Shown here one piece after another: positions 1 through 12,343 of a stretch of DNA of 64,000 nt (position 1 is its first letter; every line of letters starts with the position of its first letter). Source of the stretch: Monosporascus cannonballus (taxonomy: Eukaryota > Ascomycota > Sordariomycetes > Xylariales); NCBI GenBank assembly GCA_004154925.1, contig QJNS01000069.1:248001-312000 (forward strand), written 5' to 3'. Under the pieces are notes generated by a model. That model was not told the origin of the DNA. It was given only the letters and a program-made list of their open reading frames with translations, and did no database searches. The position numbers and the translations under genes are program-made.

Positions 1-123
1 TAATACATTAAATTTAAAACAATATATATTATAATTATTACTAATAAAGTTAAGCAAAATTACTTAATAATAATAATATTTATATTATTATTAATATGTA
101 TATTATTATTAATATGTATAACG
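1..123. other. AT-rich degenerate sequence
   Basis: Almost pure A/T with TAATAATA-type runs. No reading frame or known element is recognisable. It continues the RIP-type composition of the following 22 kb. Confidence 0.6.
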
Positions 124-388
124 TACGACACAAGCGAGCGAGACACATAAGCGAGCGAAACACTTTTTGGCACCTTATAACAACAAATTTAAATAACTTA
201 ATAACAACACATCGTATTGATTTAAATTAATCGGATTCTTTTTCGCTAAACGTATTTACAGCTTTATTACAAGTACGCGCATTATGTCCAGGCTTGCCGT
301 AGACGCCACACTTCCGTTCTTTGGTTTCAACCCTTTTGTAACGACCACCTTTAGCCGCTGTAGGCTGCACTTTTTTACCACCCCCATT
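124..388 (-). mobile_element. 3' end of a DDE (pogo/Tc1-like) transposon with zinc-knuckle C-terminus
   Basis: Read on the minus strand, 388 down to 227 encodes a basic, Gly/Lys-rich tail followed by KCGVYGKPGHNARTC and a stop codon. This is the CX2CX4HX4C knuckle that ends many fungal pogo-type transposases, with the second Cys now Tyr (TGC to TAC, a RIP-type change). Positions 127-162 contain two copies of an AAGCGAGCGA motif, which may be the terminal or subterminal inverted repeat of the element. The N-terminal catalytic part is missing because chromovirus copy A begins at about 388. It could have been truncated by that insertion or by a deletion; the left junction lies too close to the window edge to tell. 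Confidence 0.55.
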
Positions 389-499
389 CCCAAAATATAC
401 TATTTACCAGAAAATACTATCGGTAAACTCTTATAACTTATTACATTTTACCGTTTGTTATTAAGACGATTATTTCGTTTATTTCAAAGCTAAGGAAAA

Positions 500-3400
500 T
501 AATGATTTTTGGCCTAAATAGGACGAAGAAATACCTACCGAACCAGACGACGAATGCCGATGCACAGAAACCTCCCGATAGCCCGAATACCCCAGGTCTT
601 ATCACTTATATTCTAATTCGGAACGGAATCGAAAAGCCATATCGTAAAAATACTTATATTACGCCCTAACGCTTTATATTCAATACGAGCTCTTAAATAT
701 AGAAATATCTCCTTCGGAGGTACACCTTTTTAACCTTATAATTTACAAAATGTAAAATTAAGAGTCGAACCAAAAGAAAACAGTTATTTTCGGATATTAA
801 TTGGGCAAAAAAAATGGTATAAGTATATAAATAATCACTGTACCAAATATGCGGCTAAGAAAGCTCGAAAATGGAAACGCCTTTTTGCAAGCAAATTACG
901 CCAATCAAAAAACGACAAAAGCTTTCGAAAGTAAGGTATCGAAAAGTCCTAATATATAAGACCTTATATAAAGTAATAAAAGAATTACGCAGCCAGATCG
1001 AAATTTCTTTGCGATATAAAGATAAAATATTTAAAGCCATAATCGACTTAAAAGCCAAAGGAAATTTTATTTTTTCTTTAATAACAAAAAAATATCAGAT
1101 TCCTTAAAAATATAAATTAAAGTCTTATAAGTTACGTATAGTAGACCGAAGCTTATCAATTTATAAAAATGGACGAATTTTGCGAAAAACTAAGAAACTT
1201 CTAATACAAATCCAAGAACATTAAGAATAAATTTCGTTAAATATTGCCGATATTTCCGGATATGATATTATCCTGGGAATGTTATAGCTTAAATTTAACA
1301 ATTTATATATTAATTAGAAATATTAAATACTTTTATAAAAAAACGAACTACCCGAAGAAAATAATTAAAAGATTTGTTATGTTATTAAGGAAATTCAGAT
1401 TATGGATTAAGTTTTTACAATATTACCTGAGTATCGACGATTCAAAAAACTGTTCAAAAACAAAGAAAATTATAAATTACCGCCATACGGTTAATGGAAC
1501 TATAGAATACCCATTAAAAAAAGATACCATTTTAAATTTCATAAGATTTATTATATGAACTCTAATAAATCGAAAGTTTTTTGGAAAAGCATTTAATTTG
1601 ATTTAAAAAAAAGAATATATTTAACCTTTTGATTCTCCCGTTGGATACCTTATTCTCATAGTACCAAAAATTAAGGATAAAAAGTAAAAGATCGATAAAA
1701 ACGGAAATTTAATTTTCAGAAAAATAATTAATTATAAATAGCTAAATAATATTATAATTAAGAGTTAATATCTTTTAACCTTTATAAATACGTTAAAAAA
1801 ACGCTAACAAAATTAAATAATTTATTGTACTTAATTTTCGAAACGGCTATTACCGTATCAAAATGGCCAAAAGAGAAAAATGGAAAACGGCATTTAGAAT
1901 AATATATGGATTTTACGAATACAGAATAATACCTATAGGACTTATTAATGCTCCCGTCAGTTTTTAACGATTAATTATAATTACTTTCAGAAAATTCCTA
2001 GATAAATTTGTATTTGTTTATCTCGACGATATCGTTATTTATTGCGAAACTTTAAAGAAATACAAAAAGCAAATCGCCCAAATACTTTAAACGTTAAACG
2101 AAATAAATATTTTAATTAACCCAGCTAAAAGCGTATGGTATACGCAAAAACTAAATTTTCTGGAATACATTTTTATCTCCGGCCAAATTCAGATTTAACG
2201 CTTTAAGATGGAAATAATTAAGAACTAGCTTATTTTTAATAAGGCAACTATTATAAATATCCGGCAGATTTTAGGATTTACGGGTTACGTACGCGGCTTA
2301 ATTAAGGAATACGGAGATATAATTAAACTATTAACAAATTTTACTATTAAAAAATACGTAAAAAAGGAATTTAAACTCTTAAAAAATATAAAAAAAACGT
2401 TTTAGATCTTAAAGGATACGATTACGAACGGACCCATAATAAGATTACCTAACGCCGACAAAAGGAAACGCCTAAAGACGGATGTTTTAAATTACGTACT
2501 AAGTACCGTCTTAAAATAATTAGAAAATAACGGCAAATAATACTTAGTAACATATTATTTAAAAGCATTCCGAAATACAAAACTTAAATACCTAATTTAT
2601 GATAAGGAATTGTTAGTAATCGTTAACGCTTTTAAAGAATAAAAACTTTTTCTTAACGGAACAAAAAAACCTTTCGATATTTACTTTAATTACAAAAATT
2701 TTACCCGATTTATGAAAACATAAGAACTAAATAAAAAATATAAAACTTGGATAATTTTTTTATTAAAATTTAACTTTAAAATATATTATATTAAAAGAAA
2801 AAAAATATCCAGGCGGATATTTTTAGTCGTAAAGGCGATTACGGCTCCAAAGTTCCTAAAAAAAGCATGCAGATATTATAATATAACTAAAATAGTACAA
2901 TATAATTATGCGAAATCTTGAAAAAGCTATCCCCCGAATTTTTGATACGGTTCTGGAATTCTTACGACGAAAAGGAATAAAAAAAAGTTTAATAATTAAA
3001 AGGATAACCAAAAAACTAGTTATTGTACCATAGCAAAATCTATATTCTAAAGGATTAACAGGAATAATTCGTAAGGGAATTTTACGAAAACTTATTATAC
3101 GGATATTAAGGAATTTTTAAAATTACCAGATAACTATAAAAAAATACGATTTTCTAATATTACGCCAAATAATTAAGAAAGTAATTAAAAATTGCAATAT
3201 TTGCAATAAGACTAAGGCAGTACGCCATAAGCTTTACGGGTTATTATAATTTATTAATATTTTTAATAAAGTATAGAATACAATAACTTAAGATTTTATT
3301 ATTAATTTATCTTTATTTAAGGACCTAGTTATTAAAGTCCAATATAACGGAATATAGGTAATTATTAACAGATTTACCAAATATAAGTATTTTTTACCCT

Positions 3401-4360
3401 TTAAAAAAACGTAACGGTAAAATAATTAGTTTATGCCTTTATCAAATATTATTTTAATAAATATGGCATACCAGAAAAAATTATTTCCGATAAAAATATA
3501 TTATATATTTTAAAATTTAATATTAATTTTTTAAATAAATAAATATTAAATTCAAATTTTTAATAACTTATTATTTCCAAACGGACGATTAAACCGAGAA
3601 ATTAAACCAGATTTTGAAACAATATTTTTGAAATTATGTTATTTATTAATAGAATAATTAGGTAAAGCTTTTACTATTAACATAAATCGCTTACAATATA
3701 TCTGTTAACGAGAATATAGGCGTATTTCCTTATATAGCTATATATGAATATAAAATAAAGATAAAACGACTTAAATAATCGCTTAATAAGGTACCAAAGA
3801 TTATTACGATTACCCTAAAAGCAAAAATATTGACGATAAAGATCAAAATAAATTAAGCCTGTTTCCGAAATAAATTACGATTTTTTTAATAACGGATAAT
3901 CCGGTATTATAACCAAAAAAAATTAAAGGATTAATTATAGCAAAAAAAGATAAGGTTTATTTATTATGCTAAAAACAAAATATAATTTCGAATATTTTAT
4001 AAATCAAAACAAAAGAACTTAGCAACAAACTTGATTTTTAAAAGTTTAGCCCGTTCAAAATTAATAAAATTATTTCTAAAATTAATTACCGATTATCGCT
4101 ACCTAACAACATAAAAATACACCCTATTTTCCATATTTTTCTGCTAAAATTAACACCTCGAAACGCCCGGTTAAAAACAGATCTGGAATTCGAAAAAAAC
4201 TTTGACGAATACGAAATCAAACAAATATTAGATTCGAAAATAATTAAAAATAAAATCCAGTATTTAATTAAATAAAAGGATTATTTATCTAAAGAAAACA
4301 TATAAAAACCATTTAACCACTTAATAAATGCGATGGACCTAATTAAGACGTTTTACCGCC
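500..4360 (+). pseudogene. Gypsy pol remnant of copy A (RT, RNase H, integrase, chromodomain)
   Basis: The reverse transcriptase motif FVYLDDIVIY is legible around 2007-2040, although the frame around it is full of stops. An RNase H region follows at about 2450-2760. The integrase shows the zinc-binding NCNICNK stretch near 3190, a degenerate YHPQT-DG-TE-like block near 3570, and a legible relic (HPIFHIFLLK, from 4115) of the HPVFHVSLLKP boundary. The chromodomain at 4195-4330 retains EYEIKQILDSK and a YLIKxKDY-like segment, which identifies the element as a chromovirus. Chromodomains in this family steer integration toward heterochromatin. The gene is dead; the same blocks occur in copy B with different stops. 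Confidence 0.8.
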
Positions 4361-4369
4361 AGAACCTTA

Positions 4370-4700
4370 ACCGACCGTCTCCAGCATAATTAACGTTATA
4401 GGCGATAACGGTCCCCTGTTTAAATTTAACTTTATAACGTTCTAATCGAAAAAAATAAACGCTTTTATTATAGCGTTTATTTCTGAAACAAGCTGCGCTT
4501 GTTCCGTTTCTATACGACGTCGCTCCTTTTCCATCTTTTCTTGCTTTTTTAATTAATCCAGCTTATAACCCTCGAAAAGCAGCTACAACCCTTTTTCCTT
4601 TAGAATATCTTCCTGGCGACGTAAGCGTTATAACTTATTTATTTTTTAATATTTTCTTTTGAAATTTTCGTTACAGTTTTATAAGTTCGTTTTTAGCGGT
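4370..4700 (-). pseudogene. Antisense coiled-coil frame of copy A (remnant)
   Basis: Positions 4429-4535 align on the minus strand with 20641-20755 of copy B, where the better-preserved antisense frame (cysteine cluster plus coiled coil) lies. Short Glu/Arg/Lys-rich pieces are readable, but stops are frequent and the cysteine cluster expected further right could not be recognised. It occupies the same place as in copy B, between chromodomain and 3' LTR, on the opposite strand to pol. Confidence 0.5.
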
Positions 4701-5071
4701 ACGATACTCCTTTTAAAAACGGTCGCGTTTAGAATTAATATTTTTTAACGAAAATATAATAATCGTTAATACGTTATAATAACGTTAATAACGAATATAA
4801 TAATAACAGCTTAAAATGTTTTCCGTTATAAAACATTTAGATTTTCCGAATAAAAAACAATTAAAGCAAGGTAATACCTCAAACCCAAACTTAAGAATAT
4901 AAGTAAACCGGTTATCGCAAATTTAACGTTAATTCGTACGGAATTAACGCGTCGATTTTTCTGCTCGACCGGCCATGGTAAGTTGGCGATAAGAAAGATA
5001 ATTTTTAATTGGAAAAAAAAGGTGCTTACCTTTTTATCTTTAGGATAAAGATCCTGAGAGAAAAAGAATGG

Positions 5072-5495
5072 TATTACGGATCCCCGAATAAACCCGTTCT
5101 GGAGGCCCCAGGGCTGCAGAAAAGGGAAAGCTCCACACTTTAAGTCACGTAACTTAAAATAATTTAACTAATTTATTAAATCATATAGATTATAATGATC
5201 TAGGTAATTTAGCAAACCCAAAAAATTAATATCATACCAGCAGAATAAAAGGAGGTATAAAGCTTTAGGTTTTTTATGTAAATAGCCACCTACCTAGTTT
5301 TTCGTTCCTTAGCTATTAATCTAAGCTCTTAATTCAGAGGCAACTGTACCGTTCTCTAAATTAAGGGAAAAGTTTTTAAATCTCTTTAACGAACAGACCA
5401 CTAAATTATTCTTCGCCTTATTGTTACCTGCAAATCAAGACCCCATTTCGGATACTGCTTATATCTCCAGGTGGATGTATGACAGGTTCGTTACA
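5072..5495 (+). repeat. 3' LTR of chromovirus copy A
   Basis: It starts TATTACGGATCC (from TGTTACGG, G-to-A) after a purine-rich stretch and ends GTTCGTTACA. It is an inverted match to the solo LTR at 15271-15688 over its full length. Its 3' half also matches the LTRs of copy B (14018-14450, 21243-21676), while its 5' half is different, so two LTR subfamilies are present. Confidence 0.85.
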
Positions 5496-5651
5496 ACCAG
5501 CTTACAATATAATATCGTTATTTAAGGCATTTTTGAAATTACGAGACGTAATACGTTATTATATTAATTGTTCAGATTTTTACAATACTTTTACTAACAT
5601 AAACCCGTATAACTAACGTTTAATAATTAGTTAAACCCTAAGTTCGTTATA
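5496..5651 (+). repeat. Left LTR of element C (3' part)
   Basis: These 156 bp match 11811-11966 colinearly with mostly transition differences. The sequence ends CGTTATA, corresponding to CGTCACA in the right LTR. The 5' part of this LTR lies beyond copy A, outside the window. Confidence 0.75.
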
Positions 5652-5779
5652 CGTTGCAAGTTTTTATTCAATAATACCGTTAAATTCTGAATAATATTTA
5701 ATACTGTTAAAATATCGATTAACGTTTAAGAAACCTTTATTTAATAACTTTAAGTTCAAATTCGGGAATTAGAAAAAAA

Positions 5780-6640
5780 ATCCAACAAATTAGGGTTACG
5801 TTGTTTGCCTAAGCCTTTTTCGTCCGTATAAAATTAAGGAAACTAAAGCTTTACAATAAAAAAGGCAACCCTTAAACCTTTTTAACTTAGGTATAAGTTT
5901 ATTTTCGTTTTTTGAACCTTAGCGATCTGGCAGATAAGGTTCTAATAATAGGAATATATTTAACAGAAAATACTATTAACTGGTTTAAACTTATTATAAG
6001 GAATTTTTTAAAAATAGAAAAATTAAATAAAAAGGATTTTATTAACGAAATTTTTTATCTTTTATTAATTTCGAAAATAAAATACGCAATAATTTCGGTA
6101 ATTTAAATAAAAAAGGATTTACAGTCTAATAACTTTTGTAATTCCGACAAAAAGGATTTGCGTCTAAATATGCCGTAACTTTTAAAAGCTTCGCGGCTAA
6201 GGCCGGATAAAAAGATAATAAGGCCGATACATTCATTAATATGTTTTATAAAGAATTAAAAGATATATAAAAGATAAAATTATATAAATTAAACGATTAA
6301 TTATTTTAAACCAGTATATTATAAAAGGAATTAAAATTAATAATGGATATATTAAAAATTAATAAGAGAAAAAAGAATAATATACCTTACGATCAAGGTA
6401 TAATAAGTTTAACCAAAGAAAAAAACGAAACGCGTTTTTTATTTTTTACGAAACGGCGCCAGGATTTATGGAATTCGACGTTATTTATAAATAAAATTAG
6501 AATTAGATTAAATATTTTAATTGCGGCAAAATAGGATATAAGGTTTATAAATATTAAAAACCTAGGAAATTATGATAAAATAATTAGATATTTGTACCGG
6601 AAAAATAATTTAAAAATAATTAAGGAAATAATAGCAAAGT
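5780..6640 (+). pseudogene. gag remnant of element C
   Basis: A legible stretch around 5912-6110 reads like the Gag segment of fungal gypsy elements (IGIYLTENTINWFK, related to the usual YLTGTA-EWF pattern). Around 6505-6545 the sequence FNCGKIGYKVY is a degraded CCHC zinc knuckle. The longest frames are 60-65 codons, separated by stops. Gag would have formed the intracellular particle; this copy cannot. Confidence 0.65.
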
Positions 6641-6999
6641 TATTAATATAATCCAAGTTAAGTACGTATCAGGCTTATAGCAAAAAGTTTAATAAGGATT
6701 ATTATAATAAGAAATTCGACGCAGAATACGAAAAACTAGAAAACTAGCTTAATAAATATTGTAAACATAATAAGAAATATTATAAGGATAATTACGCAAA
6801 TACTAGAATTAGACAAAAGAAATTTATCCCGAAACCTTAGATTAATACGGCAAAATATATGCTATATATTATCGACGATAAGAATATCCCGATTACGAAA
6901 AATGGAAATAATATATTTACGAACGAATTACCCGTATATATTATAAGGGATTTAATTTTCTAAATTATACCGGAAATAATAAAAACAATAAATAATAAT

Positions 7000-9900
7000 A
7001 TCGATATTTTTAAACCATAACCTCAGAAAATGTTTAGTAACTGGCCGAAATAAAAAATTAGCCCGAAGGAAAGTAATATCCGTAAAAAAACCTCTTTTGT
7101 TATTATGGATAATGTAATTACCAAACGGAAAAGGAGTTAATCCAGCGTACGGTAAAAAGGTATTACCAGAAAATTATTACGAACTTTTATTTTCAGTTAG
7201 TATGTATTATAAATCCCTAAAAAAAAGTTATTAAAGAAAAAATACGTTAATTTATAGAAAATTTCTGAAACGATAATTAAAATAACGTATAATAGGATAC
7301 AGTTATAAACATAAGAAAATAATTTATTCGCTAAGGAAAGGAATTATAAAAAAATTAAGAACAATTAATACAACTTAAAAACCAATACGCCGGCAATAAC
7401 GATAGATATAATAATTTAATGCGTTAAACGAAAAAATAAAAATAAAGCTCGATAAATTCGAATAAGAATTAAAAAAAGTTACTTATAAAAAGGCCGCAAA
7501 ATAACGAAATTTAAAGAAATTATAAGGAACTTCTAAGAAAGATTTTAAACGCGATAATAAAAAACGTTAATAACCTTATTACTTTAAAAATACAAATCAG
7601 AACGTATTAGTATACCGTAATGGTATACTGCAAAGTTTTAGTCGGAAATTATATTATACCGGATATAATTAATAAGTTTAAATTTATATAGAAATATAAG
7701 TCAAAACCTTATATAGCGACGAATGCCGAAAATTAGGAATTCGTTTATATTAACGGAAAAATCATACGCAAAATTAATTATTTCGAGATTTTTGTTTAAG
7801 CATAATATTAAACGGTTAATTTCGATATCGTTTTATTCCGAAATTATAATATAATCTTAGGATTACTATAGATATGCCAATACGGAATTTTAATTAACGG
7901 GAAAACTGGCTAAATAAAGTTTATTTTATTTCTTATTAATAAACGAAAACAAAAGAAATTAAAATCTTAATATTCGATTAATAATAATAATAAATGCAGG
8001 CATAAGGATACGATAAAAACCTTATTATTTAAAAATATAAAATATAAAACAAAGGGGCATTAAAGAAAAATATAACGTATCATTATTATTATTAAAACGA
8101 GATTAAAGTAATTAAATAACGATTTAAACCAATAAAAATAAAAGCCCCAAAAATTGAAGGATTTAATTAATATGCTATTATAATATTATAAATACGAACA
8201 GCTTTTTAAAAGGGAATTCGATACGAAATTGCCAAAATATAACAAATAAGATTACGAAATAATTTTTAAAAACGAATTTTTAAAGAAATTTTACCCTATT
8301 TATAACCTTAACGGAAACGAATTACGTATTTTCAAGGAGTACCTGGAAAATCGGCTATAAAAAGGATAAATTTAATCTTCCAAATTATAAGCAAAATATC
8401 CGATATTTTTCGTATCGAAGAGAAATAAAAAATTACAATTTGTGGTTAATGATCGATATTTAAACAATATTATTGTTAAAAATCGAATATTATTATCTTT
8501 AATTACGGAAATAAAAAACCGACTTTACGGAACTAAATAATCTATAATATTCGATTTCAAAAATAAATATAACCTTATTAAAATTAAGAAAAAATACGAA
8601 TAAAAAATAACCTTTAAGACGAAATACGGATTATTTAAGTATTTGGTTATATTAATAGAATTTACGAACGTATTAATAACCTTCTAATAGATAGTAAATT
8701 ATGTATTACGAAAATATCTCGATATTTTCGTCGTTTGTTATCTCGACGACATTTTCATTTTTTCGAAAACAAAAACAACATGTACAAAATACGTTTATAA
8801 AGTTCTGTAAGTTTTACTGAATGTAAAGCTATTTGTTAATGCAGAAAAAAGTTAATTTTATAAATAAAAAGTGGAATATCTAGGACATATTATCATCCCA
8901 GGATATATCAGGATAAATCCTACAAAAATCGCTGTAATTACAAAATAGTAAATACTAACGATAATTAAGAAAATATAGGTATTTTTTGGATTCGCCAATT
9001 ATTACAGGAAATTTATTCGAAATTGTACCAAAATAATTTTATTTTTGATAAACTTTACGAAAAAAAAAAGGCATTTAAATAAACGCCAAATACAGAAAAG
9101 ATATTTCGAGATATTAAGAATACGATTATTAGCGAACCAGTATTAATTATATACGATTTAAACCGTTCCGTTAAATTAAAAACCGATATTTCGAATTACG
9201 TATTAAGCGTAATAATTGGATAACGAAATAATTAAGGCAAATTGTACCTTAGTATATTCTTTTTATATAAGTTAAAAAAATCGTACTTAATTACGGTGTT
9301 CTAAATAAAAAGTTTATAGCCATTATTGTCGTATTTCGGAAATTTAGGTATTTCTTAAAGGAAGATTTGTACCAGGTTAAGGTTTATACGGATTATTAAA
9401 ACCTCACCCAATTTATGACAACCAAGGAACTTATAGGATAATAATTAAGATATACGGAAAAATTGGCGAATTTCGATTTCGTTATTATCTATAAAAAAGC
9501 TTAAAGAATAATAAAGCAAATACTTTAAGTAAATAATTAAACCTCGAAAAAAAATTGGTTAAAGTTAATTATACAGTTTTCGATATTATTATAAAAGGTT
9601 ATTTATACTTACGACAAATTGTAATAATTCGAGTAATACCTTTTGATATATATTAAAATTTTAACAATATAATAATAATTTTTTAATAAATTAAAAAACG
9701 GACAAAATATAAATTCCAAAAAAATATTAAAAAGATTTAATACAAAAAATGTATAAATATTAATTTTACGGATATTTAGGAATCTATAACACCTTAAAAC
9801 GGCTTTAACGTATATATTCTTTTTTTAAAATAAAATTAACGGTATTAAAAATGATATAATAATATAATATTTACGTTAAAACGAAAACTCGACGACATAA

Positions 9901-10990
9901 GCCATACGAAAAATTACAGTTATTACTAATCACAAAATAATTATAGTATTTAATTATATTTAACTTTGTTATTAAATTTCTTATATCAAAAAATCAAATT
10001 ACGGAAATATATTATACTAATATTTTCGTAATCGTCGATCGATTTACGAAATTTTCTTATTTTTTACCAGATTACGAGAATATAAACGCCGAATAAATGC
10101 CATATATTCTTTAATATACATTTTTAATCTATACGGAGTATTTGTGGAAATTATTTTAAATAAAAAATTAATATTTGTATTTGAATTTTAACAAGATCTA
10201 ATAATATAAATTAACTTAAATTAAAATTATTTAACGTATTTAAACTTTAAACGGCTAAATAAACGAAACAAATAAATTAAACTTTAAAAATTTATTTACG
10301 ATATTCTATTAATTATAAATAAAATAATTGGATTAAGAAATTATTAATCGCATAATTAATTTATAATACCAGTTATTACGAAAATATGAAAATAATATTT
10401 ATAAATGCAAATTTTAATTTTATTTCGAAAGTTTATAAAACAATACGTAATAATAATTTAATTAATATTAAAGCAATTTTCACCTTAAAATAATTACGAT
10501 AATTATATTAAGAAATAAAAACGGAATTAAAATTTATACGAAATTAAATAAATAAGTATTATAACTAGAACAAGTTAAAAGGATAAATTTTCGAAAAAAG
10601 GAAAATAACTCTTTTTATTATTTAACATATTTAAATAAAATAACTTAATAAAATATTTGATTTTAAATATATCGGTCCCTATAAAATTATTAAAAAGAAT
10701 TAGAAAATAATTATTAATTAAAATGTTTACTAAAAGTTAAACTTTATCCAATTTTTTATATTTCCTTATTTGAATTAATAATAAATATAGTTAAGATATT
10801 TACGGTACAGGGTAATATAAAAATAAAAAATAAATAAATATATAAGGTGGAAAAGATTTTCGATATACGAAAACAAAACGGATTTACCTAATACCTAATT
10901 AAATAAAAAAAGTACCCGGATTCCGAAAACATTTGGGAATTTGTCAAACATTTTATTAACGTTTAACGTTTATTAAAAGATTTTTATTAA
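7000..10990 (+). pseudogene. pol remnant of element C (protease, RT, RNase H, integrase, chromodomain)
   Basis: The RT active-site motif CYLDDIFIF is legible at about 8728-8760. RNase H is visible from 9150 (YDLNRSVKLKTDIS, a match to the TDAS region). Integrase core residues appear near 10030 (VIVDRFTKFSYFLP). The chromodomain at 10855-10975 reads VEKIFDIRKQNGF, then a YLIK-KKYPDSENIWEF pattern that is close to the chromodomain consensus. Numerous in-frame stops make it non-functional. Confidence 0.8.
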
Positions 10991-11060
10991 TAATGCTGAA
11001 ACCGGCAAAATCGAAAATCTCTTAATTAATAAACGATTAATTTATGGATTCCAGGTTGGA

Positions 11061-11460
11061 TTAATCGAAAGGAAGTACGGCTTTTGCCGTTATAACTTTA
11101 GTAACCTCCAGTTCGGCCTGTTTTTTTCGACGTTCCAATTTATCTAATTTTTCCAGGGACCGAAACTTATGAAATAATATACGTATTATACGGTCGGCTT
11201 ATAATTTCTTTTGTTTTCGAAAACGACTAACTTTAGCCTACGCCTATTTCGTTTTTTCCTCGGTTTTTTCGAATTCCGTCTTAACCTTAAAGTAGTTGGA
11301 AACGAGCTTTTTGAATTAAAAAGTAAAAAGACCGTTAACGTTATAAAGGCCTTAATTCCGCGTTACGCATTTTTCGTATTTGGAAAAATCCGACGAAAAA
11401 ATACGACAAAATAATAAGCTGCAACGAATATAATAAAAATATACGGGTATATTTACAGTT
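11061..11460 (-). pseudogene. Antisense coiled-coil frame of element C (remnant)
   Basis: On the minus strand, ending at a TAA at 11063-11061, a clean heptad-rich segment is readable (FRSLEKLDKLERRKKQAEL, then a Val/Ala-rich tail). Upstream in the same frame is an Arg/Lys/Gln segment interrupted by a stop where Gln is likely (CAA to TAA). Its layout and position, between chromodomain and right LTR and opposite to pol, match the antisense frame of copy B. The N-terminal cysteine cluster could not be recognised here. Confidence 0.55.
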
Positions 11461-11602
11461 CGAAAAGTAATTAATTTAAGCAAATTATTTCCTTTTTTCG
11501 TTTTCTTATTAATCGATTTTTTAATATAATCCGATATAATAGTACAAGGGAAATTTATAGAAAAGAAATTTTCGAAACGAAAATTATGAAAAAGGAAAAT
11601 CG

Positions 11603-11966
11603 TATTATAACTTAATAAATTGTAACTTCGGAAACGGTCGTAATAAACGATTAAGTTACGTAGGTCAAATTACGTAATAGCTCGACGGGATCGATCGTAA
11701 AACCTGTAAAGCCAGGCTCGATAAGATCAATCGTAAAGCTTATAAAGTTAAGATCGATAAATGAAAAAAATTAAGCATAAAATATTTATTATTTCCATAA
11801 TTTAGATAATACCAGTTTGCAATATAATATTGTTACCCAAGGTACTCTTGGAATTATAAGACGTAATACGTTACTATATTTATTGCTCAGATTTCTACGA
11901 TATTCCTGCTAATATAAACCCGTACGATTAAGGTTTAATAGTTGGTTAAACCCTAAGCTCGTCACA
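11603..11966 (+). repeat. Right LTR of element C
   Basis: The last 156 bp match the left LTR part at 5496-5651. The start is placed after a purine-rich stretch (AAAAAGGAAAATCG) at TATTATAAC, by analogy with the other elements, but is uncertain. The end is GTCACA at 11961-11966. A TAAAT pentamer occurs right after the end and also at 11616-11620, which would fit a shorter LTR starting at 11621. Confidence 0.6.
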
Positions 11967-12059
11967 TAAATCTTCTAGCCGTTATATAATTAATATATTT
12001 AATAATTTATAATACATATAATATATATGTAAAAAATAAAAAAAAGTTAATAATAATAC

Positions 12060-12214
12060 TTTATAATCTATATATTAATATTATAATTATTATTCTCTAA
12101 TATAAAGTATTTACAAAATTATTATATAAATTAAAAAAAAGAAAAAGATTTTAATACGCAAAAATAATAAAAAATAAACGGGGAAAATATAAACTTTATT
12201 ATTTCGTTACTTAT
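12060..12214 (+). repeat. Left half of an LTR-like repeat split by the pogo insertion
   Basis: This sequence matches 22193-22310 (AATATTATAATT..., then AAAATTATTATATAA...). Together with 21814-22192 it would make one copy of the repeat whose second copy is 22193-22813. The DNA transposon at 12217-21811 therefore inserted within this repeat. Confidence 0.55.
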
Positions 12215-12216
12215 TA

Positions 12217-12266
12217 AGTCAAACACCCACTTCACGCCCCGACCCTTTCACGCCCCGGGCGTTTTC
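12217..12266 (+). repeat. Left terminal inverted repeat of the pogo-like element
   Basis: About 50 bp pair with 21762-21811 in inverted orientation with around eight differences and one small gap, mostly C/T and G/A. It is GC-rich and stands out from the AT-rich surroundings. It directly follows a TA at 12215-12216. Confidence 0.85.
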
Positions 12267-12343
12267 GCGCCCGCGTTAAGCATTAATCTTACCTTTAAGA
12301 TAAATTATTACCATCTTTACCGCGTCTTTTAATAAAACAAAAC

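Larger units (their letters stand above)
388..5495 (+). mobile_element. Ty3/Gypsy chromovirus copy A, 5'-truncated, RIP-degraded
   Basis: This is a long AT-rich segment colinear with copy B (about 16,620-21,676). It keeps, in order, reverse transcriptase, RNase H, integrase, chromodomain, an antisense reading frame and a 3' LTR (5072-5495). No gag and no 5' LTR are visible, so the element is either truncated at about 388 or continues outside the window behind the transposase fragment. Its right end abuts the sequence ACCAG at 5496-5500, which is an internal position (11811) of the LTR of element C, so copy A inserted into that LTR. The many in-frame TAA/TAG codons and TA-rich composition indicate RIP. 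Confidence 0.85.
5496..11966 (+). mobile_element. Ty3/Gypsy chromovirus element C, RIP-degraded
   Basis: It is bounded by two direct repeats: 5496-5651 (the 3' part of its left LTR, the rest having been separated by copy A) and 11603-11966 (right LTR, start approximate). The shared 156-bp part is colinear without length change. The internal region contains gag with a zinc knuckle, protease region, RT, RNase H, integrase, chromodomain and, on the opposite strand, a coiled-coil reading frame. It is a different family from copies A and B, with no extended nucleotide match in the LTR. It was host to the copy A insertion and is therefore older than copy A. Confidence 0.8.

Noticed and set aside
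127..162. Short repeats that could suggest a CRISPR-like array
   Set aside because: Only two AAGCGAGCGA units with no regular spacers, in a eukaryotic transposon terminus.
11616..11971. Solo LTR with TAAAT duplication (11621-11966)
   Set aside because: TAAAT pentamers are expected by chance in such AT-rich DNA. The 156-bp match to 5496-5651 and the chromovirus interior between them fit better with the right LTR of element C. Kept as an alternative.
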